This document shows positions 53,620-64,000 of a stretch of 64,000 nucleotides of DNA, piece after piece. The notes below the pieces were generated by a model. That model searched no databases, had not been told where the DNA came from, and saw only the letters and a program-made list of their open reading frames with translations. Location of the stretch: NCBI GenBank assembly GCA_907163375.1, contig CAJQUW010007403.1, positions 1 to 64,000 on the forward strand, in the 5' to 3' direction. Origin of the DNA: Prostheceraeus crozeri. Lineage: Eukaryota; Platyhelminthes; Polycladida; Euryleptidae. The position numbers and the translations under genes are program-made. The first letter of the stretch is position 1, and every line of letters starts with the position of its first letter.

Positions 53620-54119
53620 CCCGAGTGACTCTTTTCTATGGGTTTTTAAGGGAATATATGGGATTGTAAGGGATCCCATATGATCCCATTCACGATGCAA
53701 ATAGGATCATATGGGTTTCTTGGGGATTATATGGAATCCCTTACAATCCCATACAACTGAATCCCCTAGAATCCACGATTCTCATCAAAGGATTCCTTAT
53801 GTAGAATATGAAAGGGATTAATCAAAATTAATGCTAATCAATCAAAATCAAACCGGTCTCACAGATCTTTATGGATGACTTGCAAGGTTTTGATTACATA
53901 CATCGATTTCGATCATTAACAGTGTGGGCCAATCGCTCACATATACAGTGTATTATCGACTACACTGTGAAAATGGACATGATGGACTCTAGACCTACAC
54001 GTAGAAAAAGATTCAATGATGGCATACAGACTTTATCCTGTGGGACCAGAAAACTTCAGACAATTATCTATGGGCCTGCTGTTTTAGGACCTTCACATAG
54101 GCCATTATCATTCCTACTG

Positions 54120-54190
54120 TAAAAATTTTGGTTTTTCACTGGTTGTCTGGAAAACCAAATGATTTGTTGTGGTTTCCTAGAAAACTAATC
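54120..54190. repeat. Fragment related to the 40280-43177 element ends
   Basis: AAAAATTTTGGTTTTTCACTGG followed by TCTGGAAAACCAAATGA and GGTTTCCTAGAAAAC matches the start and unit pattern of the terminal arrays at 40280 and 43177. It seems to be a solo terminal fragment lodged in the larger element. Confidence 0.6.
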
Positions 54191-55059
54191 CCGCAATGAT
54201 TTGCTGGAATAACTTTAAAATGTAATTATGTAATTTACTATCCTTTGGTACATGTATTGATTCGAATCCTGCTTATCTGGCAAGAATCCTATATGTTTCC
54301 TACCATAACCTGTGAAACCCACCATTTCCTACAGTAAAATCCCGGCAGGTTTTGTAGGGACATCAGTAATAGCTCTATTCTTGATAGGATCTCAATAGGA
54401 CACACCAGAGAAATATAATTGACCAGAACAGGATCCTAATAGCAAACTTCAGAGAAGTAATTTCTCACGTTTTAATATGTCGTCAGTGATGCCGTGATGA
54501 TTCATTCACAAGGCTTCAACCGACCTCGATTTCGCCAGACGACGGATATCTATGACGTTATTATTTAAGAACGTCGATATAGAAAAACGTTAGTATTTTG
54601 AATACAATCAATCGACATCGCCATTAATTTGTTGGTGAACTTCGAAGACGGTGAGTTAGTGTGCAGTGAAAGAGTGAATGATGTAGAAAAATTGTATTTC
54701 AAGTTTGTTTATAGGACCAAAATGTCTGTTGTCCTTATCTTTTCATTGTAATTTCTTGAACCGGTTCTTGGGGGTAGCACGAAACAGCTATCTGTTGTCA
54801 TTAACAAGGGACTGGCGATTATCCGTCAGCATTTTAAGAATTATTGTGACTCGATCCGCAATAATAGCGGAATTAATTGCTTTTGGAGTGTCTGTTCAAG
54901 CATTGAATTCCTCAAAAAGATTTTTTCAGTAAGAAATTTATGTGCATTGGTTACGACAAAAAGTTTTCTTTCAAACATTAAATATAGTGGTTATTACTTT
55001 CACGAAAGATTCGTTCAAAGCTGCTATTAAGTGTATTACATAAGAGGCGTATATCACTT

Positions 55060-55665
55060 TTGGAGGATTTGTCTTCAGACAGTGTAAGGAAATCCCTATG
55101 GGTGGCAATTGACATGGCCCTCTTCTTTTTTCACTGCGAGTACAAATTTATGACTAATTTAATTCGCGGTGATAAAATTGGACTTGCAAGGCTCCTCTCG
55201 AATACTTCTAGGTATATTGATGATTTTTGTATAGTTAACTACAAATTACCCTAGATTTACCTCATTGACTTGGAAGCCAACCGATGTGGTAATAACAATA
55301 AAATTATTGACTACTTAGACGTTAAAATTAACGTGTGTGATTCTGGTGTAACCACTTCGGTATACCACAAAATTGACAAACTTGATTTTAACGTAACTCT
55401 TCTTTTTTTCCCCGGAAAATACCATGCCTCACAAGATAGACATTAAAGTTTTCTGCAGCCAGATACTCAGGTACGCTCGTATCTGCTCACAACTCAAAGA
55501 CTTTGAGGAGAAAACGTCAAAGACGTTCACTTTGCTCATTTATAGACGTTATAATAAAAGTGAACTTCGCTTGAACGCGGAGAAAGCTTTACACAAGCGC
55601 CACCATCTTTTAAGTAAATTTGGTTTACTTTCTGCTCGTCAATTGATTAACTCTTGTTTTTCATA
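55060..55665 (+). pseudogene. Reverse transcriptase relic with a YIDD box
   Basis: SNTSRYIDDFCIVN (about 55197-55240) is a reverse transcriptase motif C region. Further on, DVKI and an IKVFCSQILRYARICSQLKDFEE region with HKRHHLLSKFGL follow the order of a reverse transcriptase family common in aquatic animals (RYIDD...SQLIRYARIC...F--R---L). The family is related to Penelope-type enzymes as far as I recall. Frame changes and a stop after NYKLP mark it as dead. Confidence 0.55.
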
Positions 55666-57310
55666 AACTGGGTTGATTTTTCGCATTTTTAATTTGAATT
55701 TCTTTGAATTTTAGGTTGATGTAATTTTCCTTCTTACCATATATTCTGTAAATATTTATCTTCTTGCTTAATGTTTTCTTTTTTAATAACAATTTAGTTA
55801 ACTGTTGGCCAGAGGCTGCGCTTCTCAGCGCAGGGCCCAGCTAGGATGACTCTGAACGCTACAAAAGGTATAGGCCGAAAGCGTGAATCTTATCCTGGTC
55901 CTTTTGCTGACGACCTCGTATGCCAATCTTAATCTTTCTTAACTTAACATGTTTATTACTGCTCGGAGTAAACGTTAACTAGTACTCTTAAGGACTACAA
56001 TTACAATTTCAATTCTTTTCTCTCTCTTACATTCTTTATTCAATTTGCTGAGAAAATTTGCTCAAGATTGTACTTCCATTCCTTATTTTATCTGCCGTTT
56101 ATTTCAGAATTATCATACCGCCTCTGTTCATCCACATGTCTAGAATAGTTATTCCTAGCCTCTGATTTGTTGAGTCAGATTCACCCATCATTGTAGCGTT
56201 TACGTAACTTTCTTCGTCTGTAGGTTATTGCCAATGTCATTCAGAGGTCAATGATAGGGATAACTTTGCATTTTGGATTTGTGACATGTTTTCGTCCGAC
56301 TGCACACTTCCGGCTCCAAGCACTATCCAGGTAATTTTGGCCGTAACATTTAATAGATTCTCGCTTGATTTTCAGTCATAGGACTTCAAGTGAATTTGCA
56401 GGTCAGTTGCCTTCGTATAGCAATACTATTTCTTTAACTGTAATTTAAACAATTTTACATCGAGTGTTGATACTCAACGATTGATGATTGAATCTTAGAT
56501 CATCCCTGTCTAAGATTAATAAAAACGTTTCAGTAAAATTTCAATAACTGGATGTTCGAGATTGCTTTGTAATCATCGTTATGACAAATTTGGCTAACCG
56601 CACCGTTTACTTATCAAATGAATTTTTCGGATAATCAATAATCAGGCTTAGATTTGTTCTCTATTCCTATCAGTGAAACGCATTCGTACAAAGAGTCCCT
56701 TAAAAACATTATTTCTACCGACTCATCACAGTAACGCGCTTTGTATGTTTAGTGTATAAGTGAAAATGCTATTCCGCGCAGACGATTTGCCCATAGGCCC
56801 AAGGAGAAAACAATCTAGGATCTTGTAGGCCTACTTTGATTTTGAATAATTTTGGAAGGTTAAATATCAGCCTCATCAGCAGTTTAGTGACTTGCTACTG
56901 GTGAGAAACTGGTCTGATTTATCTGTTTCTCCACATCCTTTATATCGTCGTTAAATACCGTCGACTCTCCGCATCTTTGATCTCAGTAGTAATTTCTTGC
57001 ATTCGACTAATGGACTATTATCGTAAATATCATATTTAATTTTCTACATACATGTACATCGTAAACCGACCGTATAGAAATAATTGGGAACGTTTGGCCC
57101 CATAGAAACCCTCAAACATTCTCTTAAAACTCAAATTGATTTGATCATGTTATAAATAGATTGCCAATAATGTGTAATCATGATATCTTCACTACGGGCA
57201 ATGTATTCATTTTCAAATATCAAGGTTTGCTGATATGTGAGATATCTCGGTTGAACTAGAATAACAGCTTTTGGCACATAGAAAAGGCTCCAGTCAAAGA
57301 GTTACATTCT
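55666..57310. other. Interior of the 7.77 kb element without recognised genes
   Basis: No coding sequence supported. A GC-richer patch at 55800-55930 (GGCCAGAGGCTGCG...GGGCCCAGC) directly follows the reverse transcriptase relic and may be its 3' region. Confidence 0.4.
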
Positions 57311-57315
57311 CCATG

Positions 57316-57364
57316 GACGCCTAGATATTTGCATAATATCTATATGCATAAATATCTAGGCGTC
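57316..57364. repeat. Near-perfect hairpin
   Basis: GACGCCTAGATATTTGCAT and ATGCATAAATATCTAGGCGTC face each other around an 11 bp loop, giving a 14 bp perfect stem extended past a 2 nt bulge. It lies shortly before the spliced gene. Confidence 0.85.
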
Positions 57365-57878
57365 TATGCATTCTCCTATGTCTATGACTTAAATTTGAAT
57401 CTTGTAAGATGTCTGACAAATCACATCAAATTGTCTCTAAAATTGACACTTTTCTTGCAATATGGAAGCTTAGAAGAAGTGAAGGAAGGATTTAGGGTAA
57501 GACATTATTCAGAGTAGCATAATAATAAGTATTCAATTCTACAAATAAGCAAAGTAGGAAATTTTGCATTGGCTTTTAGAATTTTGGCGTACGAATTTTT
57601 ATCGGTATAATCAAATACTTGTTTGAATTGGTAATAGTATACAATAAACTGCAAAGGTTTTCGCCAATTAAAGTTACTATCAATGCTGACACATAGACTC
57701 ACACCGATCTATACTGTACTGGGTCTATATAAATCAAGACATATCACATTAATAGATAGATAATTTCCAGGCTTGCAAGATTCATGTTGTAATTTCAAAA
57801 TACATCATGATTACAGCCTATTCAATCATGAATAATCATTCTTGTTTCAAAAAAAAATTACATGCTATTGGATTTCAG

Positions 57879-57919
57879 CGACAGTAAAGTATTTCGACAG
57901 AATTTCGTTGTAAAAGATG
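57879..57919 (+). CDS. Possible 5' exon of the spliced gene in the 7.77 kb element
   Basis: The 41 bp exon candidate lies between GGATTTCAG and a weak donor (GATG/GTTAAT). Its phase (2 in, 1 out) fits the next exon at 58554. It encodes DSKVFRQNFVVKD. The donor is non-consensus, so this exon is the least certain of the set. Confidence 0.35.
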
Positions 57920-58553
57920 GTTAATCTCCTTTGGTATGCTGTTTCTGAGTTTTGATTTCCCTCTAGTCCAGTAACCGTTCTAAATCGATGTGATTACCTG
58001 CTATCAATTATGTTTGACTCACGCATATGTCATTTTCAAATCAGGCAATCAGCATATTTCAGAAAGTCAGAATTTTAGTTGTTATGCTCAATGATAAATA
58101 TTCTATGGGAAAGATGACAACAGATTTCTGTTTCCTAACTATTTAAACTAATCTTATACTAATCTTATAATCCTTAATAATAATCTTTTGATAACTTTTT
58201 AGATGTATTTTTCATTTTACTATGCATAAAAAGCACAAGAATAAAATAGGTATGCGTAACGTCTTACGCTCATTTTTTCAATGGCTTTTGATTTCATTCT
58301 GAACTCCACAGAAGGAATAGAAGCATTAAATAGCCTTAACATGAAATGTCAATAGAATTAGCTAAATGAGTAACTATCAACTTGCATACAGTTTGATAAT
58401 AATTTTGTTCAACTGTGTTATGAACGGAATTTATATATAAGACATATTATATATAATGTATAAGACAATGTATGCATGTATTTCGAGTGCAATAATCGCA
58501 AAGTGAATGCTAGCTATATCAAGCCATGTATTTCTTTGTTAAATATTTTTTAG

Positions 58554-58634
58554 AAATTTATATCAGTGCAAATCTATGTAGCACTGACACTGCTGCAGTG
58601 TTCATTACTTGTCAGAGCATACGTGCAATTATTG
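58554..58634 (+). CDS. Exon of an unrecognised spliced gene in the 7.77 kb element
   Basis: The exon runs between ATTTTTTAG and ATTG/GTAAGG and encodes IYISANLCSTDTAAVF, then CQSIRAII. It enters in phase 1 and leaves in phase 1, exactly as needed by the next exon at 59052. One frame stays open across this and three further exons with matching phases. That makes a real gene likely, although no family is recognised. Confidence 0.55.
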
Positions 58635-59051
58635 GTAAGGATTGGACGCTTAGAAATCGGAATATAAACACATTGAAATCAATACTTCAAATGAGGACAC
58701 TATTGTATGATATCTTTGAATAACATGCAAATATTTAATGATATTTGTGAACATACTTAACTTTTCCTAGTCTAAGCTGTATGCAATTACAAGTCAGATT
58801 ACTACGGTAACATTGTAAACATTTTGCATACCGGTATGTTATGTTGTATAACGCACTTTCTTTTTTCTAAGCTTCACGTCGAAAAAGTTTCAGACCCGTT
58901 ATGAAAATAGACTAGGCCAATACTGTACACCCACTGATGAGCTGTTTGAAAATAATATGAAATTAGCATGTTTGAAAATAATTTGATAGGTTACCTGTTG
59001 TTGCTCTACAATCTAAGCCTACATGTAATCACGCAAATCTATTTTTTACAG

Positions 59052-59134
59052 ATGTTAATCGACTGCATCCTATAGTCAAAAGGCTTGAAGAAATTGTGTC
59101 TGCTGCAAAATCAATTGATTTCAAACCTGGAACA
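59052..59134 (+). CDS. Exon of an unrecognised spliced gene in the 7.77 kb element
   Basis: The 83 bp exon lies between ATTTTTTACAG and AACA/GTAAGC and encodes VNRLHPIVKRLEEIV, then SAAKSIDFKPGT. Only the frame set by the preceding exon is free of stops; the other two are closed. The helical LHPIVKRLEEIV stretch is faintly like the last helix of BEN domains, but this is too weak to assign. Confidence 0.6.
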
Positions 59135-59362
59135 GTAAGCTTTATTCGATACTTAGTCTTATTTTGGCTTTTGCACTTGTAAGTTCAGTAAATGTTACTC
59201 TACACACATATTAAATTGTTACATGATGAAATTACTGCATTCAAAAATTGTGTTAGTTAAATCATTATTCGTGTATACAATTGTTAGGCCTATCGGGCGT
59301 ATAGAAAAATGCCATTGGCCTACATGTAGGCAACTGTAAATTCATTGTCTTATTCTTTTGAG

Positions 59363-59529
59363 GATTTCAGGATGGAAACGGCTGATGAGGAGGAATCGGC
59401 AAGCAGATATCCCACGTCTTCTACTCCCAATCGCAATCCTCTTGCAAGCATTTCATCCAACACTGATGATCTTTTGGTTTCAAAAAGCAAAGAATGTCTC
59501 CTCAAGAGGATAATGTTGAAATTGGAACG
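59363..59529 (+). CDS. Exon of an unrecognised spliced gene in the 7.77 kb element
   Basis: The 167 bp exon begins after TTATTCTTTTGAG in phase 0 and ends AACG/GTGAGT in phase 2. It encodes an acidic start (METADEEESASRYP), a Ser/Pro/Asn-rich linker and a basic-hydrophobic helix (KECLLKRIMLKLER). The high coding quality and consensus donor support a real exon. Two downstream acceptors can follow in frame. Confidence 0.6.
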
Positions 59530-60198
59530 GTGAGTTCGATGAACTGTTCAACAATGTAGGTTAGGTATACCGTAAAATGGATACCGTGCCTGAAACAAGT
59601 GTCTTAAGTTCTGAGTGCTCTTGAACACTTTTGTCGAATCAGTATAATGATCAAATATCAAAAATTAATTTTATGAGATCAATTGGATCTTTCTATAATG
59701 CCTCACAATGAATGTTCTCATTTAATCGATCCATTAGGCCTACATACGGATACCGGTAATTACAGTTTACTGAATAACATAAAAAACAATGATTATAAGC
59801 CGTACTCATACATTAATTATATCTAAAGTTATCTTAGATGATACCATGGTAGAATACCAGTTACACCGTACGATGTGTATGCGTGGACAATGAATATTTT
59901 GACTACGAAAATTGAATCTACTGATCCCGAAGCGAAGCTGAGGGATTCTTATGCGCACCCACGCATAGCCATTGTGTAACAGTATATTATCTTATTCCTA
60001 TCTAGTGAAGCCAGAGTCATAGAGCGGGCATACATACTTGCATTTTTTATTATACGGCATATATTTTCCTTTTATACCGTATTTATATTACATGTATAAC
60101 GGTAATTTACGTAATACACATTGCTTTGATTATACTTACATGTACAGTCTGACATCCAAAAGTAAAATAACATAACTGATATTATTGGTAATTTACAG

Positions 60199-60394
60199 TT
60201 TTTGTACCTCACTTCCAGATAAAAATTCAATTTGTGCACCTGTATTCAATGCAACAAATGTACTCGTATATTTGAGTATCAGACATAAACAAACTCAAAA
60301 TGCAACACAAAAAGAAAAGATTGTTTCAAATGACAACCATCAAAATGTCAGTTATGTTATTTTATCTTTGGACGGCAGCAGTACTGTGCATTAA
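60199..60394 (+). CDS. Terminal exon (alternative A) of the spliced gene
   Basis: The exon begins after GGTAATTTACAG, completes the split Arg codon and stays open for 65 codons to TAA. It encodes FCTSLPDKNS, then NATNVLVYLSIRHKQTQN and a hydrophobic end. It is one of two compatible last exons. The alternative at 60871 gives a much shorter tail. Confidence 0.5.
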
Positions 60395-60870
60395 ATTAGA
60401 AGCTTTTTAAATCGCTTTCATGGGAAGCTATTTGGTTGTCATACATTAATTTATTCTTGCTGGTGTTTATACAATTTCACATTGCATTGATAGACCGATA
60501 TGCATTCTACATTGTAGCATTCATTATTTTCATACTAGGCCTACTTGTAAAATTCATCATTTCATTTTTTCCAAAATAGCCGGATGAAATTTTTGTATTA
60601 CGTAATTAGCGATTTTCAACTTCACTGTGGTGCATGAACATGTACATACATGTAGTATAATCTGAAAATCCAATAGGCCCTATATCTGGAGAGGATTTTA
60701 GGTGATATGCGAAATCAACAACAATAACAGCTGTCTCAACGAATCACTTGAATAAGACCGTTCACAGAAAATTACGATAATTATGTAGCTATGTCATGTA
60801 AATGTCATACCGTATACTATAGTGGATAGTCCATGTATTTCATTCAATCTCTCGTTTCATTATTTTCAGG

Positions 60871-60908
60871 TTTCGGTGCCGATCGGCATGGCAAAGTGAA
60901 AGCTGAAA
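60871..60908 (+). CDS. Terminal exon (alternative B) of the spliced gene
   Basis: After ATTATTTTCAG the sequence completes the same Arg codon and reads FRCRSAWQSES before TGA. The polypyrimidine tract is better than that of alternative A. Which exon is used cannot be decided from sequence alone. Confidence 0.35.
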
Positions 60909-61392
60909 CAGAGTCAATTGTGCGCAAAAAAGTTACATACTGAAGCGGAATTACTGAGAAAACAAAATTTGTCCTGAATACACATAATACATATCATGCG
61001 GAAATGTTGCACTTTTTCTTCAATTTAATTATCGTATAATTTTCGTGCTCGGGGAGTCTCAAATGTAACTACTTTTATCTAAGGAAATCGAAGGCTATTT
61101 TAATTTGCCTATGAAATTCCTACAACACAACTTTATGGGAATGCTATAAGGGATTTCTCCAAGGGTTTGAAAGGGTTTTTTGCACTGAGAATGAAAGGGA
61201 TTTCTATGGGATATCATATGGGAATCATAAGGGACTTTAAGGGGATCCCGTAGAAAACCCATAGAAAATCATATGGGATTCGTAGGGGAACCCCATAGAA
61301 ATCCCCTTTCAGTCCCATTAAAAAGGGTCCAAAAATACCATAGAAAATTTTGTATGGGAATCCCATACAATAGAGTCACTCGGGAGTAGCGG

Positions 61393-61776
61393 GAATCTGC
61401 TGATTGTGGTCACATCTTTACGAGGAAGCGTGATCTCGCCCGACACATCAGACAACGTGTATGTCAACCAAAGACATAATCAATCTCCGGAGGTGAGGAT
61501 GATTCTATTCAACATGTCTCCTTTACTTGCGACTTTTGCACTCAATCTTTTGAAACACGTTTTGAATTATCTTCACATAGACTTCACCACACGCATACAA
61601 ATGATAGTTATAGTAACAGCACCTCCTCTATCCGACTAACTGAAGTGTCGCTCAGTAATGTAGTGAGAAATTGCCGTATGGAATCCTCAGAAACCATTGC
61701 TGCTTTTCCGCAGTGGTTTCATGAAAATTCAATATTGATAGATCCGCTCTTTAGACATTTAGACACTTTAGAATAA
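61393..61776 (+). pseudogene. C2H2-type zinc-finger remnant of the split element V gene (fossil)
   Basis: Immediately after the TIR element, one frame shows CGHIFTRKRDLARHIRQR (finger 1, its first cysteine not visible) and FTCDFCTQSFETRFELSSHR followed by LHHTH (finger 2, complete C2H2 spacing). Ser/Thr-rich sequence and an aromatic end follow. Such fingers bind DNA. It is the downstream side of the gene whose start lies at 53401. The gene is broken by about two breaks, counting the insertion. Confidence 0.6.
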
Positions 61777-61955
61777 CAAGTTCATCTGAAATGTGCACTA
61801 TTTAAGATATGCAACAGCACATCTTAGTTCTTTTCCTCGGGCACTCATCAAATGCTACATTTAACACTCTACAGGTATTTAGTCTTAACAAGTGTATCAG
61901 CAACAAACAGTAAATGCGCTGTATGAAAACACAAAGCAGATGGAATGTTACTTAC

Positions 61956-62051
61956 TTTTTCAACAGATTTTTGAAGTATTTGTGGAATCAGTAATTTCAT
62001 CAGCCCATAAATACCAGAGTAATGAGTATTGGGGATCCAAGATACTTGTTT
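61956..62051 (-). CDS. LARGE-like GT8 glycosyltransferase, HYSGIYG exon
   Basis: The 32-codon exon lies between TGCTATTCCAG and AAAA/GTAAGT, phase 0 at both ends. It encodes VSWIPNTHYSGIYGLMKLL and a helix ending SVEK. This is the highly conserved SWIPNKHYSGIYGLMKL block of LARGE, part of the nucleotide-sugar-binding fold, directly before the DTD exon. It is the most 5' exon found here; the start codon, signal anchor and first GT8 strands must lie beyond the right edge of the window. Confidence 0.92.
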
Positions 62052-62104
62052 CTGGAATAGCAGATTACATGGAAAATTGAAGCTGTTCAAAGATACTTCA
62101 CAAC

Positions 62105-62374
62105 GGTGGTGATTCACTTCATCGACAGGGTCATTTCATCGTCAGGTGGAGGATATTCACTCAAGAGTATCATGCATCCATAGATAGTTAAAGACATAAA
62201 TTAACTCAATAATTCATAGACATTAAGTCATGATGTCTTTGAGCTTTATTAGGGACTCCAATGTCTTCTGACTCTCGGTATAAAACATCTATGAAACAAC
62301 CTATCCATGAAATGACTCAAATCCATGATATCTGCATGTCAATGAAATGACCCTGTCGATGAAGTGAACCACGT
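62105..62374. mobile_element. 270 bp MITE
   Basis: Terminal inverted repeats of about 35 bp share TTCACTTCATCGACAGGGTC and ATTTCAT. They are flanked by a perfect 9 bp duplication CTTCACAAC (62096-62104 and 62375-62383). The interior has no coding sequence. An 8-9 bp duplication points to mobilisation by a hAT- or MULE-type transposase. Confidence 0.82.
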
Positions 62375-62383
62375 CTTCACAAC

Positions 62384-64000
62384 ATATGATTTCTCAATTA
62401 TAGAATGCATTTTTCAAGATAGGAAGATATTTCGTGCTATGGAGCTACATTGCTTACGAGAGTGTCCACGCTCTTCCTCTATGAGAGCTCTCTAAATAAT
62501 GATGTTTGAACCACCCTCATCCCATGTTTCGATTCCATGTCATGAAATGTAAAGTATGTATGTATGCTCTTATACAGACATGTACAGGTGGGCATGGCCT
62601 TTCTTCGCTTGATAAAGCTAGTTTTGATCATGAGATTAATATATGCATCTTGAAAAAATGATCTTCTGCGTCTTCGTATGAACGGACGACCGTTATTGGC
62701 GTTTGTTTGCTTGAGTTATCATTTTCTAATCGGTTGAATAAAGTACCTGGACTTCTTGATCTCATGTTTTGGTCTAACGAATCAAATTAACAAAATAGCC
62801 TATTATGCCAGATTTTGTTTTGTCAGTATTTGATGCAAATCCGCATGTCACCATTCAAAAGCAATCGACATAACACTTATTTGCTTTACTTTACCTATTG
62901 CATGCCCGCTCGGGGCTGACCATCTTCTAGTGGAATAAGGGGTCCCATTTTGCAAAGAAGCTTATTGGGAATATTTGTTTTATGCAGAAATCATCATCCT
63001 GCACTTCTAGCCTCGCGACAATGTTCATTCATTTTAATCATAGTCTTCTTGTGGTACCTGCAAAATGTGACATTTTTCTTATTGTAAGCTTATACGTAAC
63101 TTTCCTCACATAACTATTCTAGACGCTGGCTAGAACGAAGTGGATGTGTGGTGTTGGCCACCACGTTTCTCTAATCTAGCCACTTCAGATTCTCTCTGTT
63201 GGTGACTGACTATGAAAATGTGAAAAGCATAATCACTGGCTTTTCGTGACGCCAACAACCTACCCTTGCTGAAAATCGTGCATAGTTGTTTACAATGTGT
63301 CGATGCTGGAGAGCTCCAGTTTGAATCATATACTTTCTTTGAAAATGCACATTTGTTTTCGAAACAGTGCGCACTTTTGTTGAAATATTGATAGAATGGC
63401 TACTTGTGCCACTTGAGATGTGCACAGGCTTTGAACGCAACTCGAACCAATCACTTTCAATCAGAGCTTCAATCGAAATTCTCAACCCGACTTGAAGCAT
63501 GGTCAATTTACATTTTCTGTGAAAATACAGCTGTGAGGAAAATTTCAATAGACTTATGTGTGGTTTGCTATATACAGAGTGAGAACCGGGTTCGGAGTAG
63601 TTTTCATTTTTCGGTCCGGGAGTGACAAGCGGGTGATGTGACAGGGTTCACTCCAGAATTCTCCTGTTGAGAATGAAGTTATATTAATTCTGATATTCAC
63701 AAACTGATATAGCCTACTTGAACAGTCATCAACTAAATGCAAGTTTTGATGAGTATAGTACATGTACATTTAAGCGTGTAACTGCGTGTTAATATTCGAA
63801 AATACTTTAAGTATGTGTTCATAATTGGAAATGTCCAAGCACGTGGATGTTTTTCAAACTGAAAGTAGGACTCGTTGTTGTAGAGGAAATTTCCGTGCTA
63901 TCAATTACTTTTCCCGCGTAGCTATCCTATTTTAATTCCAAAATTTAGCCACAATTCACGACAGCTACTATCTGGGCCAAATCAAACAGATAGTCTACAA
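62384..64000. other. Intron of the LARGE-like gene, no recognised features
   Basis: No further LARGE exon with the expected preceding motifs (VAIVCAGY, FHF) could be found. Open frames at 63210-63625 show no family resemblance. Confidence 0.45.

Larger units (their letters stand above)
53620..61384. mobile_element. 7.77 kb TIR element with palindromic ends and a spliced gene
   Basis: The ends are perfect inverted repeats, CCCGAGTGACTC at 53620 and GAGTCACTCGGG at 61384. The terminal 150-300 bp on each side consist of many TATGGGATTCCCATA-like palindromic units. The flanks share only AG (53618-53619 and 61385-61386), so the target duplication is 2 bp or absent. Inside are a remnant of another palindromic element (54120-54190), a reverse transcriptase relic (55060-55660) and a spliced gene (57879-60394). 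No transposase is recognised. Confidence 0.75.
48160..61776. mobile_element. Element V: compact multi-gene element, possibly virus-like (fossil), interrupted by a TIR transposon
   Basis: The left end (AGTAGTAAGC) is shared, inverted, with 1-125. A repeat-rich terminal domain (48160-48740) leads into at least six small genes in 5 kb, on both strands, with TATA boxes and short spacers. The last gene is interrupted at 53619 by the 7.77 kb element ending at 61384. C2H2-finger remnants continue to 61776. No right terminal repeat is seen, so the copy is truncated and carries a few breaks. No DNA polymerase, integrase, ATPase or capsid gene is recognisable, so its class is undetermined. Confidence 0.55.

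Noticed and set aside
57395-57502. Possible extra exon or small protein starting MSDKSHQIV
   Set aside because: Its frame closes just before the candidate donor, and the alternative frame has the wrong phase for the next exon.
58526-58723. 65-codon unspliced reading of the exon region
   Set aside because: The spliced reading with consensus sites and matching phases over four exons explains the sequence better.

Overview
The window is animal nuclear DNA, AT-rich, with spliced genes, very long introns and many transposable elements. No bacterial operons, rRNA, tRNA or CRISPR arrays were seen. The mix (Penelope-like elements, Copia, CR1/Crack-type LINEs, Tc1/mariner, several TIR transposons) fits a marine invertebrate. 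The exact lineage cannot be settled from the sequence.

The host backbone is one gene on the minus strand, a LARGE-like GT8 glycosyltransferase. I find four of its exons: 61956-62051 (HYSGIYG block), 47619-47702 (DTD metal-binding motif), 12043-12143, and the terminal exon 10437-10856 (GFNTGV, ADQD and PCQWNVQL blocks) with its AATAAA at 10354-10359. The 5' exons lie beyond 64000. Nearly everything from 10857 to 61955 is therefore intronic and filled with nested mobile DNA.

From left to right: 1-5236 holds a terminal fragment and decayed inverted pieces of a compact multi-gene element ('element V') plus tandem repeats. 6066-10290 is a young composite Penelope-like element next to an (AT)n tract, just past the host gene's poly(A) signal. 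12596-22864 is a young Copia element with about 98% identical LTRs, split by an apparently intact LINE (14976-20232) with two whole ORFs. 24480-32060 holds two CR1-like LINEs, one split by a 2.7 kb DNA transposon (28415-31114). 32228-32640 is a Tc1/mariner fossil. 34751-38030 is a 3.3 kb TIR transposon whose broken gene ends in a CXC-type cysteine domain. 40280-43177 is a 2.9 kb TIR element built of palindromic GGTTTTCCAGAAAACC-like units. 43669-46575 is a third CR1-like LINE.

The most unusual region is 48160-61776. Element V starts with a repeat that also occurs inverted at 1-125. It then packs at least six small unrecognised genes into about 5 kb, with TATA boxes, very short spacers, small introns, a mirrored pair of paralogous genes with mirrored promoters (51858-52520), and two 3' ends carrying a hairpin that resembles the histone mRNA stem-loop. 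Its last gene is split by a 7.77 kb TIR element (53620-61384). That element carries its own spliced, unrecognised gene and terminal repeats made of TATGGGATTCCCATA-like palindromes. C2H2-finger coding remnants resume at 61393-61776, only 180 bp from the host exon. Element V is treated here as a possibly virus-like fossil.
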